A stretch of DNA of 64,000 nt, from the NCBI GenBank assembly GCA_964035575.1, contig OZ037913.1, positions 806,001-870,000 of the forward strand, written 5' to 3'. The notes below the pieces were generated by a model. The model was given only the letters and a program-made list of their open reading frames with translations. It was not told the origin of the DNA and did not search any database. This stretch comes from Rhynchopus sp. YZ270_cl-10 (taxonomy: Eukaryota; Euglenozoa; Diplonemea; Diplonemida; Diplonemidae). The position numbers were made by a program, and so were the translations under genes. This document shows, one piece after another, positions 39,780 through 50,730 of this stretch (positions are counted from its first letter, which is position 1; each line of letters starts with the position of its first letter).

Positions 39780-41319
39780 ATGGCCGAAAGCGAACGAGTC
39801 GAGAATGATACCAGCCACTTCAGCCCTGGGGAGATTGAAAGCCTGACAGCGATACAGGCTGTCCCGCCCTCTTCTGCACCTGCACCGGTCACACAGACAC
39901 AGGGTGGCGCCACTGCCACTGCCACTGCCACTGCCACCTCAAAGCCACCACCACACCGCCCCAACGGCAAGGCCAGCCGCCACAACGTCCGCAAAGCATT
40001 AGAACGCGAGATGCAGAAGGTCACTGAGAAGCGCGGCCGTGGAGGCAAGCCGCCTATCACCTTCAGCTACCTCTCGACAAAGACACGAAGCCCTGCAGCA
40101 AGCATATCGTGCAGACATGAACACAAAAACTCTTTGTTGACCCCTGGGCCGGGGGCGTACATTTCGCAGGACACCCACGCAATAGCCGCACAGCACCGTG
40201 GTGCACCCAGGTTTGCGAAGCCCATCAAGGACAAAACCGTTCCCCACTTCTACGCAAAGAGCGACACCCCTGGCCCCCACGCCTTCGCCACCCCGCAGGA
40301 CATCGGCAAAGGCAAAGGTGTCTCCATCTCCGCCCCCGTTGCCTACAATGGATCTGTGCGTGCCGCTGTCCCAGGTCCAGCTTCGTACAACATCCCCAGC
40401 CACCTAGGCAAAGTGCACGGTCGTTTATGTGGCAACGCCTATTCACTCTCAGGGCGAGCAAACCTGCGCAGTACAGAAGACCCAAGCCCCGGGCCAGGAG
40501 CGTACACACCAACCGTAGGATACTCTCCAGCTAAAGGCCCCAGCTTCAGTACCAGAAGGGAAATGCCAAATTATAACGTCTCGCCGGGTCCGGGGACTTA
40601 TACGTATCAGGTGTGTAGTTTTTTTTGGATGGGAGGCGCAAAAACAAACCGGGGAAACATGAGTGATAAAGAAAGAAACGAAATTCAGATTTTTTCGCCG
40701 TTTTTTTTGGGATTTGACTAAATTGAGTTGAGACTGTCTGCACTGGGGGATACCTAAAACGCACCTGGCGGGGGTTTGGGATAAACGGCTGAGCGTTCTC
40801 CCTTTCGACCTCATAGTTTCTGCGGATGCACTGCTCTCGCACCTATACACCTTGGCCCTCTGCGTCCCTTCTTTTTTGGCGGCACTTCTCCAGCGGCTGC
40901 TGCTCTTCGCCGTGTGTCTCCTTCACCTTCCGCAAAAAGTTGGCCACAGTAGCCTGCCTTCTCCATCCCAGACCCTTGAGGGTCCTCAAGGACGTCGTAC
41001 CCCTGCTCCTCGAACGCCGTACGTTTTCATTTCCTCCCCTACAACCCTTTGCAGTTGTCTCAAAAAAAACACACACAACAGGAAATGGGGAAAATGCCGG
41101 GAACGGTTACCATCAAGGGGCGGACCCCGTTGCGGCTGCCTCAAAAGGGTATGTATTTGTTGTCGTTAGCCGGCAAAATTGGCAAAATTGTATTTCAACA
41201 TGCAAAAACACACAGGACAAGGTCCACCGTCAACGAATTATGACATCTGCCCGCCAGCAATGGACCCCCCACGAAGGTCGTACAAACGAACCCCCAAGGC
41301 CATCGACGCACGCGCGTGA
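39780..41319 (+). CDS. SHIPPO/STPG-repeat protein (three exons inferred, about 333 aa)
   Basis: Sperm-tail PG-rich (SHIPPO) repeat protein; family members bind or stabilise ciliary and other microtubules. The first exon (39,780-40,610) has a Thr/Ala tract encoded by ACTGCC repeats, a basic segment and repeats with TPGPGAYIS, TPGPHAF, VPGPASYNI, SPGPGAYTP and SPGPGTYTYQ. CAG/GTGTGT after the last is a donor. I infer a second exon 41,082-41,148 (after ACAACAG; MGKMPGTVTIKGRTPLRL) ending before GTATGT, and a third 41,216-41,319 (after CACACAG; GQGPPSTNYDI, then PPRRSYKR) ending in TGA. Phases agree, and the joined sequence continues the PG-repeat pattern. The 471-nt first intron and exons 2-3 need transcript proof. 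Confidence 0.75.
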
Positions 41320-41449
41320 ACCAGGCTTTTTCCTTTTCTGTTGGACACTCACATCCCGCCCTTTGCATGAGCTCGACCGAGCCGCGTTTTTTAGCACGTT
41401 TCAACTACTCTTTAAGTTAAATCTCCGATAGACATAGAGACAACACGGT

Positions 41450-41506
41450 TTGGGTCCACAACCCACGCACCGTGAGGCATAAGAGGGCTTTGTGTATTCC
41501 AAAGTC
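41450..41506 (+). repeat. B-type hairpin module
   Basis: TTTGGGTCCACAACCCACGC, ACCGTGAGGC, then AGAGGGCTTTGTGTATTCCA. It lies just after the STPG gene. Confidence 0.5.
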
Positions 41507-41869
41507 GATTAAAAAGGGACCAAGCACAGAGAAGCTTAGGGGTAATAAACTTTTATCTCCTTTTTTCTCATGCCTTTTGTCACCTCTTCTCAGATTCACG
41601 CAGCGCTTAACTTCCTTTTAAAAACCTTTGCCTATAACACTCCCCCTCTACCCTAAAAACCCCTCATCCATCCCATACACAAACCATTTACATGCAAACT
41701 GCGTAGGGAGGGAATATACCCTCCCCTCCCTCCCCCACCTCCATTCGTTCCTTTGCTACAAGAAAAAAGAATTCAACTATTTTTCTCACCCTTTTCCTTT
41801 TTATGTGTTGACCCTCTCAAAATGCTTTCAATTCTGTGAACTGAAAGTATATGAATCTAACGTTTTTTC

Positions 41870-41932
41870 GATAAATTGTTGGAGTAGTGTAGTTGCCTCG
41901 GGTGTGTTGCCACAGTTTGTGCAAATCTCCAC
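41870..41932 (-). repeat. 63-bp conserved dispersed repeat (D type), reverse copy 4
   Basis: This is the reverse complement of the other copies: GATAAATTGTTGGAGTAGTG, then GTTGCCTCGGGTGTGTTGCC and ACAGTTTGTGC. It lies in the leader of the 42,042 gene and is the only D copy on this strand. Confidence 0.85.
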
Positions 41933-42041
41933 TGTCACTGTGAACTCTTTTCATCCTCAACTTCCCCTTTCCACTTTTCTCTCCTCAAAAAAAATCACCA
42001 CCAGAAAGTTTTGGGCGGAGGGAGACCCCAAAACTGGGGAA

Positions 42042-45000
42042 ATGTCCGCTGATTATAAGGCACAATTTGAGGCCTTCTTCGGTGCTTACGACGCGAACAA
42101 TGTAGGCAGTGTTGCCAACCTTCTGACAAAGCACGCGGGGAACGAGGCTGCGGTTGCGCGCAAGCTGGACGAGAAGTACAAATGCAGCTTTTTCGCTTGC
42201 TTGGAGGAGGTGCGCTCCATCTATGCGAAACACGCACCCGAGAAGGCAGCCACGGCGCACCTGGTTCTTGCGAAGTACCCACAGCGGGAACCGCAGATTG
42301 TTGCCAAACTCAAGAAAGAGTACAACATCGGTGACGGTCCCAGCCCTGCCGCTACCGCTTCTGCCCCCGCCCCTTCCGCAGCCCCCTCCGGCACCACAGA
42401 CTACAAAGCTGCTATCACCACCTTCTTCACAATCTACTCTCCCGCTAAGGTCGCTCAGGTTGACGCGCTGCTCACAAAGCATGCAGGTCGCGAGGCAGAC
42501 GTCTGCAAATCTCTTGACAAAAGCATGCAAAAAAACTTTTTCCCGACGCGTGAGAAGGTGGCTGCGATCTTTCAGAAGCACAACCCTGCGCAGGCGGCAA
42601 ACGTGGACCCTCTACTAATCAAACAGCTGGGGGCGGGGGCGACGTGCGAACAGCTTATTGCAGCCCTCATCAAGAAGTACGGGGATGCCGAGGTGGGGGA
42701 GACCACTTCTGCTTCTTCTCCTGCCGCAGGCGGCGGAGGAAACAACTACGTCACCCGGGTTCGCGCAATGTTCACCAAATACCAACCCGACAAAGCTGCG
42801 CAGGCAGAAGCGTTTGTCCAAAAATTCGCCGGGAGAGAGGATGAATTCATTGCAAGCCTCGTTCGCAAATACGGCCCAGAGCCTGCTGCAGACACTCCCG
42901 CCGCTTCTGCCCCAGCAGCCCAAGCAGCACCAGGCATACCCAAGCCACCAACAGAATGGGAGCCCCGCTTAACAGCGCTTCTAGAGAAGCATGACCCCGC
43001 CATGGCAGCGAAGGCAGGCGCGTTATTGGCGAAGCATGCGGGAAGGGAGGTGGATGTATGGAAAAAGCTGGTCGCAAAATATGGCCCAGAACCGTATTGG
43101 ACCGACCGCCTGGGGAAGCTATTTAAAGCACACAAACCGGAGATGGGAGAAAAGGTTTTGGGGTTGCTAACACAGCATGCGGGGCAGGAAGAAAAGCTTT
43201 TGCAAAGCTTAGTTCAAAAGCTTGGTCCTGAACCTGCTGCTGCCGCCCCTCCTCCGTCTGCCACCGCAGGAACCCCTGCTGTAAACAATATGACGCCTCG
43301 CGCGAAGGTCCTCCGCTTCTATTTCTATCTCAGCCCTGATAAACTAGAAGGCGTCCTCACCCAAATCGGGAAAGGGGGAAAGTGGGAGAACAAAGAGGCG
43401 GACGTCTACGCTGGCCTGGTTAAGAAGAACGGAAGCGACCCTTCTCCTGCGGACCCTCCGGGGGAAGGGGACTACCGGGCGCGGGTGGTGAACATATACA
43501 CTATGTACGCAGAAGACAAGCTGGCCCAGGTGGACGCGATGATCGAAAAGTATTCGGGCAGAGAGCCTGCCTTGCTTGCGTCGTTGATATCACGCTATGG
43601 CGAAGAACCATGCAAGGCTGCTGTACCAGGTGGAGGTGGTGCCGCTGCACCCAAGCCGCTTACCATCAAAGAACGCATAGTCGCGCTATTCAAAGCACAC
43701 AACCCAGCTGGCATGGCAAAGATCGACGGCCTCCTCCAAAAGCACGCAGGGCAGGAGGAAGCGCTTCTCAAAGCATTGGTTGGAAAGCTAGGGCCAGAGC
43801 CGGCACCTCCTGTAGTGCAGGGTGGTGGTGCTGCTGCAGAGCCCCTTACACATAAAGAACGTGTCGTGCGGCTCTTCCAGAAATACCAACCAGAGAAGGT
43901 AGGAGAGGCCGACGCATTCCTTAAGAAATTTGAGGGCCGTGAGGAGGACCTTATTCAGGTATGTGTGGAATTATTCGGTAGATGTGGAAATATGTGGGGA
44001 GAGAGATGGGTCGTTGTGCCCCGGGAAAAGGCTTCAATTTTTTTTCCTGGGGTATGAATATTTTTTCCACCTCATATAATCGCACAGGCGCTCGTCAAAA
44101 AGCTTGGTCCAGAACCAGCCCCTCCAACCGCAGGCGCACCAACCTTTGAAGAACGTCTCACCCGAATGTACGAGACCTACAACAAAGAAAAGGTATACAT
44201 TACAAACCCCCTCCCCCTCAGCACCCTCTGGAGCGTCAAACAACATACCACTTGACAATATTGCACATATTTTCTCAACCTTTTTTCTCTTTTTTTTTTG
44301 TACACCTTTCCCTTCCCCTCACCAAAAAAAAACATCCCCAAAACTCTCAGCTCGCCACAGTCCCAGCATTACTGCAGAAATTCGCTGGGAGGGAGGAGGA
44401 TTTGATTGCGAAGCTTGTAGAGACGTATGGACCGGAACCTGCTTCGCCTGATGGGGGCGGCACTTCCCGCGCCGATCAAGAAGCGCAGGACGCACGCGAC
44501 TGGGCAGACCTTCCCCCAGCATTGAAGCTTCTCCACGAGACACAGCGGACTGCACGGTGGGATATCTCTGATGAATTTGACGCTGAGGTTGCAGAAATGC
44601 TTGATGCAGAAGCGCGGCACCGCAAACTCGCCGCCAAACGCCCTGACCTCGATGCGCTTACCCTAAAGCACCACACCTCTCTAAGGAAGCTCTACTATCT
44701 CAAATTCCTTCGCCTCCTCCGCGAACGCATCCGCGCAGAAGAACAACGCCACCAAGCACTCCTCGACGAAAAGATGACTGTCTACGAACAACTGCAGACA
44801 AACCGCTTCTCCATGCAATACTATGATATGCTCGACAGAAAGAGGGATACCCGGAAGAAACAGCAGAACAACCGGAATCGAAGGGTCGCAAATAAAGCTC
44901 CAGACCAACACAGCCATGCAAAAGACTTTATAGAATATAACGTCAGAATGGCGTCGGTTTCACCAAACCGCAGGCAATCCTCCCCGAGAAGACGAACCCC

Positions 45001-45502
45001 GTCTCCTAACCACCGTATCGCGATGACCCCTGCCGTAAGAGATAAGGTCCTAAATTATCAAAAAAAATGGCTCCCCCCAGCGTTTCTCCCACCAGACTAT
45101 CCTACCGTAGACCACGAAGGGGACCCACCTCGTGATGCAAGCCATTCTGTTGCAAGCACCAAAGGGGGTTTTTCCAAAAAGGGTCTTGAAGCGCGGCATC
45201 GTGATAGGGTGCACCGTGCGCACGTTGAAGGGACGGTGGGAACGCCCGAATGGGGGCACGGTACTCTCCAGTCCATGACCGGTGCGGTGCACGAAACGGG
45301 GTTGGAGCGGGTTATGCGGGAGCGTCTGAACCAAGAGGCTCGTCGAGACGTGACCGAAGGGCAGGACGCATGGGATTCGTTTGTCGAAGCTGCCTGGAAG
45401 TCTCCGGCAAGGGGGGAGAGTAGGGGAGGGGGGGCAGGTGGGATACCGCCTTCGTATTCTCGTTCTCGAACCGGAACTGTGTCTCAAGGGCATGCGTATT
45501 GA
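42042..45502 (+). CDS. Twelve-repeat YGPEP protein with basic coiled-coil tail (three exons, about 1,057 aa)
   Basis: A large repeat protein, probably cytoskeletal. I take the ATG at 42,042 (MSADYKAQFEAFF); the open frame upstream is non-coding and holds a D repeat. Residues 1-690 are about 12 units of 45-70 residues with the consensus R(V/L)xxxFxKYxPxKxxxxxxLLxKxAGRE, then LIxxLVxKYGPEP, separated by Ala/Pro linkers. Introns 43,959-44,087 (129 nt, CAG/GTATGT to CACAG) and 44,193-44,350 (158 nt, AAG/GTATAC to CTCAG) both fall inside repeat units in phase 0; joining restores units 11 and 12, which supports them. The tail (about 700-1,057) has an Arg/Glu-rich helical region, then an SPxRR-rich basic segment. 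I recall similar YGPEP units in flagellar proteins of kinetoplastids, but cannot confirm that here. Confidence 0.85.
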
Positions 45503-46011
45503 AATATATCGGTTTTGAAAAAAAGTTGGGATTTTTCTTTTGAGATGAAAGGAGAATGAGAAGGGAAGGGAGGAGGGGAGGGGGAAAGGGTTTGTTTTAT
45601 GAAGGATCTTTGCTGAGAATTAGTGGTGTGCATTCTCTTTTGTGGGAATGGCAACGCTAATATTACAAAACTAAGAAAAAAAAAAGAAGAAGAAAATGAT
45701 TCTGAAGAAAGTTTTGTGAAGAGAGCAGTGTTAACCGTGTATTGTGCCCCTTTTGAGAACTTCGCTTTCACCTCACCTCTTTTGAAATGCATAGAATGGA
45801 CGATGAGAAAACCCCAGAGAGAGAGAGAGAAAAGTAAAAAGTAAAAAAATATATTGCCATCAAGATTTCTGATCTAATATTATGAAACAACTCCCTCATT
45901 TTTGTAATCTCCTTCACTACTGTTTTTTTTATTATTATTGCGCCAAATAATGGGCAAAATGCATCCTCTTTTTTTTCTCTCTTTTTTTTTTCTTCGCTAT
46001 CACCCACGGAG

Positions 46012-46208
46012 TGTCAGTGCTTGCGTCCCAGAGGCGTTTTGCATTATCTATTTCACTTTAAAAAAAAAAAAAGATGTGTGCACGAGAAGGCACATTCATC
46101 ATTTTTTTTTCTTCCAAGACGACTAAGCAGAGGCTTAGGTTCATCTTATAAAACTTTGTTTCTGGGAAGTACACTGTCATGCGCGGGGCGTTGCATTTCA
46201 AGTCTACT
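46012..46208 (+). repeat. Array of four different hairpin modules: A, F, C, B
   Basis: This is the densest array. A (46,012-46,057): GTGCTTGCGTCCCAGAGGC, then GTTTTGCATTATCTATTTCA. F (46,072-46,103): GATGTGTGCACGAGAAGGC, then ACATTCATCATTTTTTTT. C (46,120-46,152): GACTAAGCAGAGGCTTAGG, then TTCATCTTATAAAAC. B (46,163-46,208): AGTACACTGTCATGCGC, then GGCGTTGCATTTCAAGTC. Each ends in a T-rich tract. CTAAGC-AGAG-GCTTAG is a perfect hairpin. Spacing is about 50 nt from module to module. Confidence 0.75.
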
Positions 46209-47029
46209 TTTCTTTTTTGAAGTAGGTATTTCCCCCCTGCTCTTTGGGCTGCATTGCACAAAACAAACAACATTCGCTTATCTTTCCGTATCAGAGATTT
46301 GACAGAATGAATGATGGCTTCTTTTATTTTTATTTTTTTGTCTCAAGGGTTTCTCTCCTTCGTGTAGATGAATGAGAACTGAGAGGTACCATTTTTTGTT
46401 GATCCCTAAACCCATACTTTCAATTCATTGAATGTACATTGATATACTCTTGCCAAGATGCATGAGAAGGTGGACATCTTCATCTTTTCAAAGCATTCGA
46501 ATTTCTCTCTTGCATTCCCTTTACATAAATCCAAAGTGAATTTCAACAAAAAACGCAGGGATACTCTGTTTGTACCCGAATTCACTACACGTTGTCATAT
46601 ATCCCAAAATATTTTCCACATAAAAAAAAAAAAATTCCCCTATTCCTGTAGTTTACCCCCCACCAACCACCCCCAGTACAAAACTCCCCCTCCCTTATAG
46701 AGATGTTAACAAGACGAAAAAAACAAAAAAAGCGACAGCCTCCCCCATTTTTTATATCTACAAGCGTAGCAGTAATACACGAAAAAGCCCCTTTTTCTTC
46801 TTCTTCTTCTTTGACTTACCAATCAGAGTTACTATTTGTTGAGATTTTTTTTTTTCAACTTACCTTCCTTCACCCCCCCTGTAAGGGCAACCGTAGGTGA
46901 AGTAAGGTATAGTATTGAAATCGATGTGGGGGGGGAGTAAAGGGTCAATTTTACAAAACCAGATTTTGAGGAAAATTTTAGCCGAAAATGGGCCCCACGT
47001 ATAAGGAACCGGGCTCATATTTCTCAAAA

Positions 47030-47107
47030 TTTAAGTGGTCAAAAAATTGTCCAATTTTCGAGATTGACCCCACCACTGCACGGGCGGAGCCCAAAAATGC
47101 AAATAAG
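47030..47107 (+). repeat. 85-bp-type conserved repeat, forward copy
   Basis: AATTGTCCAATTTTCGAG, ATTGACCCCACCACTGCACG, then GGCGGAGCCCAAAAATGC. It is more diverged than the 17,177 copy. Confidence 0.6.
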
Positions 47108-47836
47108 GACCCTTTTTAATTTGTTCTCTTGAAATGTGTAATTTCAAGTTTTCGCGAAAAAAATAACAACTGATCCTACGAGGGTTGAAGGAAGGTGTGT
47201 GGAAAACAACAACAAAACAAGGAATTGCTAAGAAAAAGAACGAGGTGTGCTGTGGGAAACTCCGCGCGATTTTCGAAACCAACATAGCAGCCTGGCGCTT
47301 TGCCGGGTGGTGATGATGCGCATGATGTGATCGACGACAGTTAGTCGTCTGTGTTCCTTGCGCACTCCTCCTCCGGCGACGACGATGAGTGGGAGGCTGT
47401 GGACGACGACGACGTGGAACACGCCGACCATGGATCGAGCAAATGGTGCTGGACGAAGAGGGGTCTGAGGGTGACAGCCCCCGTTCTTGAACGTTTCAAG
47501 TGCAGGCGTCCCAGTGGTTGTGGAAGCGTTTTCGCATACCTGCAGAAGAGCAGGGTGTAGATTATTTCTACAGGGCGGTGTTCAGTAGTGTGGGTCCCCC
47601 CATAACCACAGCACACCCCGTTTTTTTTCCGATAGCAATTACTTGTTTTTTTTTGCGGTCAGGCACCACCGCATCAGGTCACCTAAATTATTTACTCGGT
47701 TCTTATATTTTTTGAGATTCACCTACTCAATGAGTCTCATCTCACAAATCTCTTTAAATTTACCCACACAATTCTCTCTTTAGAGACCCCCCTCCTCCTT
47801 CCCTTCCCTCCCCTCCCCTCCTCCCCTCTTCCTCAA

Positions 47837-48596
47837 ATGGCTTCACCCCATTCGCCACATATCGAAGAATTCGTCGAATACTCAGAACACGGCGAGATCC
47901 AAACCAAAGTGGGGTACCCAGACGACCGCTGCTCTCCTACCGTGCTTGCTGTCATCACCCACCCATATGGCCCGTTGGGGGGTGATTTTGACAACCCTGT
48001 GTGCTGTGCGGTGGCAGAGGCCTGCGTAGGGGCAGGGATGCTGGCAGTGCGGATGAACTTCCGTGGGGTAGGGGATAGCTCGGGGAGCTGTTCGTGGCGG
48101 GGTGCGGGGGAGCAGGATGACGTGCGGGAGGTGGTGGCGCACTACATACAGAGCAGGGCCTTCAAAGCCCCGCCGAAGGTCTTCCTGGTAGGGTACTCCT
48201 TTGGGTCGATGATCTCCGGGTCTCTGCTCAAGGAGTACGAAACGGACCTGCTTGGCTACGTCGCTGTGGCCTACCCCTTCAGTGTGGTGTGGCTCCTCAC
48301 GCTCTTCCGCACGGCGGAGCTGCAGGCGCCGCTGCTGGCCTCTGGCGTGCCGAAGCTCTTCTTGCACGGTGTGCACGACAACTTCTCATCCCCAGCAACA
48401 GCGGAGGGGTGTGTCAAAGGCATGAGAAACGCCTCGCTTCTCATCATGGAAGGCGCGAACCACTATTTTGGAAGCAAAAAGAGGGTGAAGGTATGGGACT
48501 AAGTTTTCAAAAATTAAAATAAAAAAAAAACCGCCACTGCCTCAGGAAGTCGCCCGCCATGTGATAGAATTTGCAGCAAAATGTTCGCGGAAATGA
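47837..48596 (+). CDS. Alpha/beta-hydrolase (two exons, 234 aa)
   Basis: A small serine hydrolase of the alpha/beta fold, resembling the uncharacterised bacterial-type COG2945 group. Visible are the N-terminal strand and oxyanion region (VLAVITHPYGPLGGDFDN), RMNFRGVGDSSG, the nucleophile elbow GYSFGS (Ser at about 119), the acid region HGVHDNF, and the catalytic His in GANHYF (about 209). The frame would end at GTATGGGACTAA, but AAG/GTATGG is a donor. A 55-nt intron (48,491-48,545, ending CCTCAG) joins in phase 0 to EVARHVIEFAAKCSRK and TGA at 48,594-48,596, the usual C-terminal helix of this family. The substrate is unknown and no targeting signal is seen, so it is probably cytosolic. Confidence 0.88.
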
Positions 48597-48654
48597 AAGG
48601 AAGGAAGAGAAGGAGAAAACCCGTTTGGGGTTTTTGTTTTTTTTTGTTTCAGTG

Positions 48655-48745
48655 CCTGCATCGTGCCAGTGTCCCGGCTGATGTGTTTTGCACTTTAAAT
48701 TTCGTTAGATATGTGTGCAGGAGAGACACAACCACCTCCACAACC
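48655..48745 (+). repeat. Hairpin modules, A-type then F-type
   Basis: TTTTTTTTTGTTTCAG is followed by TGCCTGCATCGTGCCAGTG and GTGTTTTGCACTTTAAATTT (A). Then TTAGATATGTGTGCAGGAG and AGACACAACCACC follow (F-like). The pyrimidine tract plus CAG before TGCCTGC matches the 59,092 copy. Confidence 0.55.
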
Positions 48746-49610
48746 ACCTTCTTGGTTTTCTTTGTGTTTTTTTCTTTTTCATGAATGTATTTTTTTCTCT
48801 TGCGACCCAATGCAACTTGCAACCGACCCCTATCTACACATCGTAAAATCCTCCTTTATTTTTTGTTAGGTCCTGGGCTGGACCTTAAATTGCATCCGGG
48901 GGTCCGTTCCTCCAGAAACTCTATGAAGGTGTTGACCGCTCGAACCGATGTCTCCTACCTGAGAGATTACAAAACAGGAGGCGAGGAGGGGTATGCGGGG
49001 CGTTTTTGTGCCTTCAGGGTCTTTTTGTTTTTCAGCAACCCTGCCTCTCCTATATCACCAGTGCATAGCGTTTGTCTTTCTGTTGGGGTATGCGGGACTT
49101 CCCCTAGTCCTCAGGGTCTAAACGCCCCTGCCCTCTTTTATGCAAGTTCACCCTGGCAGGGTATATAAATGCTGGGTCAGGCTGGCCCCCCTATGCTATG
49201 ATGGGTGCTCGCACCCGGAGCATAAATGGCCAGCGGTCAGGCCAGAGTCGCTCTACGGAGTCTCTCTGCCACGCCTTTGGGTTACGGTGTGCTGCCTGTA
49301 AGGACGTCCATGTATATCCCTAAGAGAAAGGGTGAGGCCCAACTGTCGGTACAGCATGGGGCGCCAAGAGAGAGATGTTGTGACCCCCCCGCCCACCCCT
49401 TTTTGTGTTTTTGGGTTTCTGCTCTCTTGTGTAGACTATCGTGCATCAAGCGTTGGGTGCAGCGAACTGCAGTACCTGTAAGCTCACAACTCTTCAACGG
49501 AAGGTGGGCCGCCGGCTGTCGAGCGGTTGTGAACCGCCCTCGTTCTCTTACGGTACGGGCCAGTCATTAGGTTTCCTTTTTACATCTTCTGTTGTTGGCC
49601 GCAGGGTACT

Positions 49611-49667
49611 TGTGCTTTCATCCGGATGGCTGGCATCGTACGTGGGTCAGTCGGAGGTGCCTGCATT
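49611..49667 (+). repeat. 57-bp repeat, copy 1
   Basis: TGTGCTTTCATCCGGATGGC, TGGCATCGTACGTGGGTCAG, then TCGGAGGTGCCTGCATT. It is identical over about 56 bp to 52,232-52,287, and both are followed by ACTTCACT and a T run. Confidence 0.9.
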
Positions 49668-49705
49668 AATAACTTCACTTTTTTTTTTTTTGGGCGACAT
49701 CTGAG

Positions 49706-50730
49706 CAGGCTATTTCCTAATCTGGATTCTGGATCCCACTTTTTTCCGGGGTTTTTCATACTTTTTTCCCGTTTTTTTTTTTTCCTGATTTCTGGATCCG
49801 AGTTTTGAAAAAATTTCGGGAAAAAAAATTTTCCCGTGGCCCAGTGTGGCGGGGGGGCCCCGGGGGGAAAAAATCATGGTTGAACCACGGGAGTGGTTGG
49901 TGCATGAAACTGGGTTGCTGACCGCACCATCCAGGCTGTACCTCAATTTTTTTTTGCCTGCGGCGCCATTTTCCCTTTTTTGCTCCGCAAAAAAGGGTTC
50001 GGTGTGTGACTATGTGGTGTAAAAAGATAGATTTTTACACCGTACCCTAAATTTTTTTCGCCTGCGGCGCCATTTGTTTGTTTTTTTTTTTTTTTTTGCT
50101 CCGCAAAAATCCCTATGTTCCCAATGTCCCTGGTCAGCAGTGCTGAAAAAATTTTGGCACAAAAACAAGCTGACCCCCCAATCTTCCAACGACAGTGACA
50201 TTTATGTCAACAATTTTTAGAAATGTTGCGTACCGTGGCTTCGCTTGGGTGCCATGCCCGCCATGACTGCCGTTTATTTTGTAAATGTACTGAGGTTACT
50301 GATAATTCGTGTACCACGCGTGCCTGGTGCAAATATCAATGAAGTGCCGAACTCCGAGAACTTCTCACATTCCGCCGGAGGCCCCCAACTTGAGCTAAGG
50401 TGGGGCTCGCCACACCTCTACCAAAACCCGCAAAACCGCAAAATCTCACCTATTTTCAGAGTTAGGTGAGAAGCTGGGAAACACTGGAAAAAAAAGAAAA
50501 AAGAAGGGTGGTATTTATCCTAATGATTTATTGGAGCTGCGTTTCACCACGTTTCAAGTACTCTTTATTGTGTATTGTTTGCAATATATGAGGGGAGCAT
50601 GCCCCGCCAACGCGGGGGAGAAAGCTCGGAATGGGTTTTTTTTCTGGAAAAAAAAATTTTTCCCGGAGAAAAATTCTGGATCCAGTTTTTGAAAATTTTC
50701 CAAAAAAATCCCGATTTAGGATATGGCCTG
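49706..50730. mobile_element. Non-autonomous hAT-type element (1,025 bp), perfect 8-bp target duplication
   Basis: The left end reads CAGGCTATTTCCTAATC; the right end reverse-complemented reads CAGGCCATATCCTAAATC. CATCTGAG flanks both sides exactly (49,698-49,705 and 50,731-50,738). Inside are two GCCTGCGGCGCCATTT units with TTTGCTCCGCAAAAA partners, mirrored TTTCTGGATCC pieces near both ends, and a forward copy of the GCGTACCGT repeat (50,220-50,430). No transposase is encoded. Confidence 0.82.
50220..50430 (+). repeat. GCGTACCGT-type dispersed repeat inside the hAT element
   Basis: ATGTTGCGTACCGTGGCTTC, GGGTGCCATGCCCGCC, ATTCGTGTACCACGCGTGCC, then TCACATTCCGCCGGAGGCCC. It is parallel to 4,920-5,040 and antiparallel to 12,190-12,345. 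Confidence 0.8.

Larger units (their letters stand above)
45503..47836. other. Intergenic stretch with a four-module hairpin array and repeat fragments
   Basis: No confident gene. A mixed module array occupies 46,012-46,208 and an F-like copy is near 46,457. A forward copy of the 85-bp-type repeat is at about 47,030-47,107. The GC-rich patch 47,270-47,600 has a short acidic frame (SSSGDDDEWEAVDDDD at about 47,366) that might be a gene or transposon remnant; I could not assign it. Confidence 0.45.
48597..49690. other. Gene-free stretch with hairpin modules and structured GC-rich DNA
   Basis: No gene is supported. Modules lie at 48,655-48,745. The GC-richer part 48,870-49,680 has several hairpins (GGGTGCTCGCACCC; CAGGCCAGAGTC) and a 57-bp repeat (49,611-49,667) that recurs at 52,232. 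Open frames here look accidental. Confidence 0.4.

Noticed and set aside
40826-41431. 201-codon open frame after the STPG exon
   Set aside because: Its composition is poor, and the other frame here gives exons that continue the PG-repeat pattern.
41628-42041. N-terminal 138-residue extension of the YGPEP protein
   Set aside because: The sequence is low-quality, phenylalanine-rich and includes a reverse D repeat. The repeats and host-like composition begin at the ATG at 42,042.
47341-47616. Gene on either strand with acidic DDDEWEAVDDDD or serine-rich translation
   Set aside because: It is short, has no family match or splice context, and is next to repeat DNA. It is left as a possible remnant.
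48890-48990. Possible tRNA on the minus strand (GGTTCGA)
   Set aside because: The T-arm and acceptor stem do not pair and no anticodon arm can be drawn. I saw no convincing tRNA in the window.
49425-49530. Possible 5.8S-like rRNA (GTGCAGCGAACTGCAG...GTAAG)
   Set aside because: Only a short stretch resembles the 5.8S core, and the rest does not follow.
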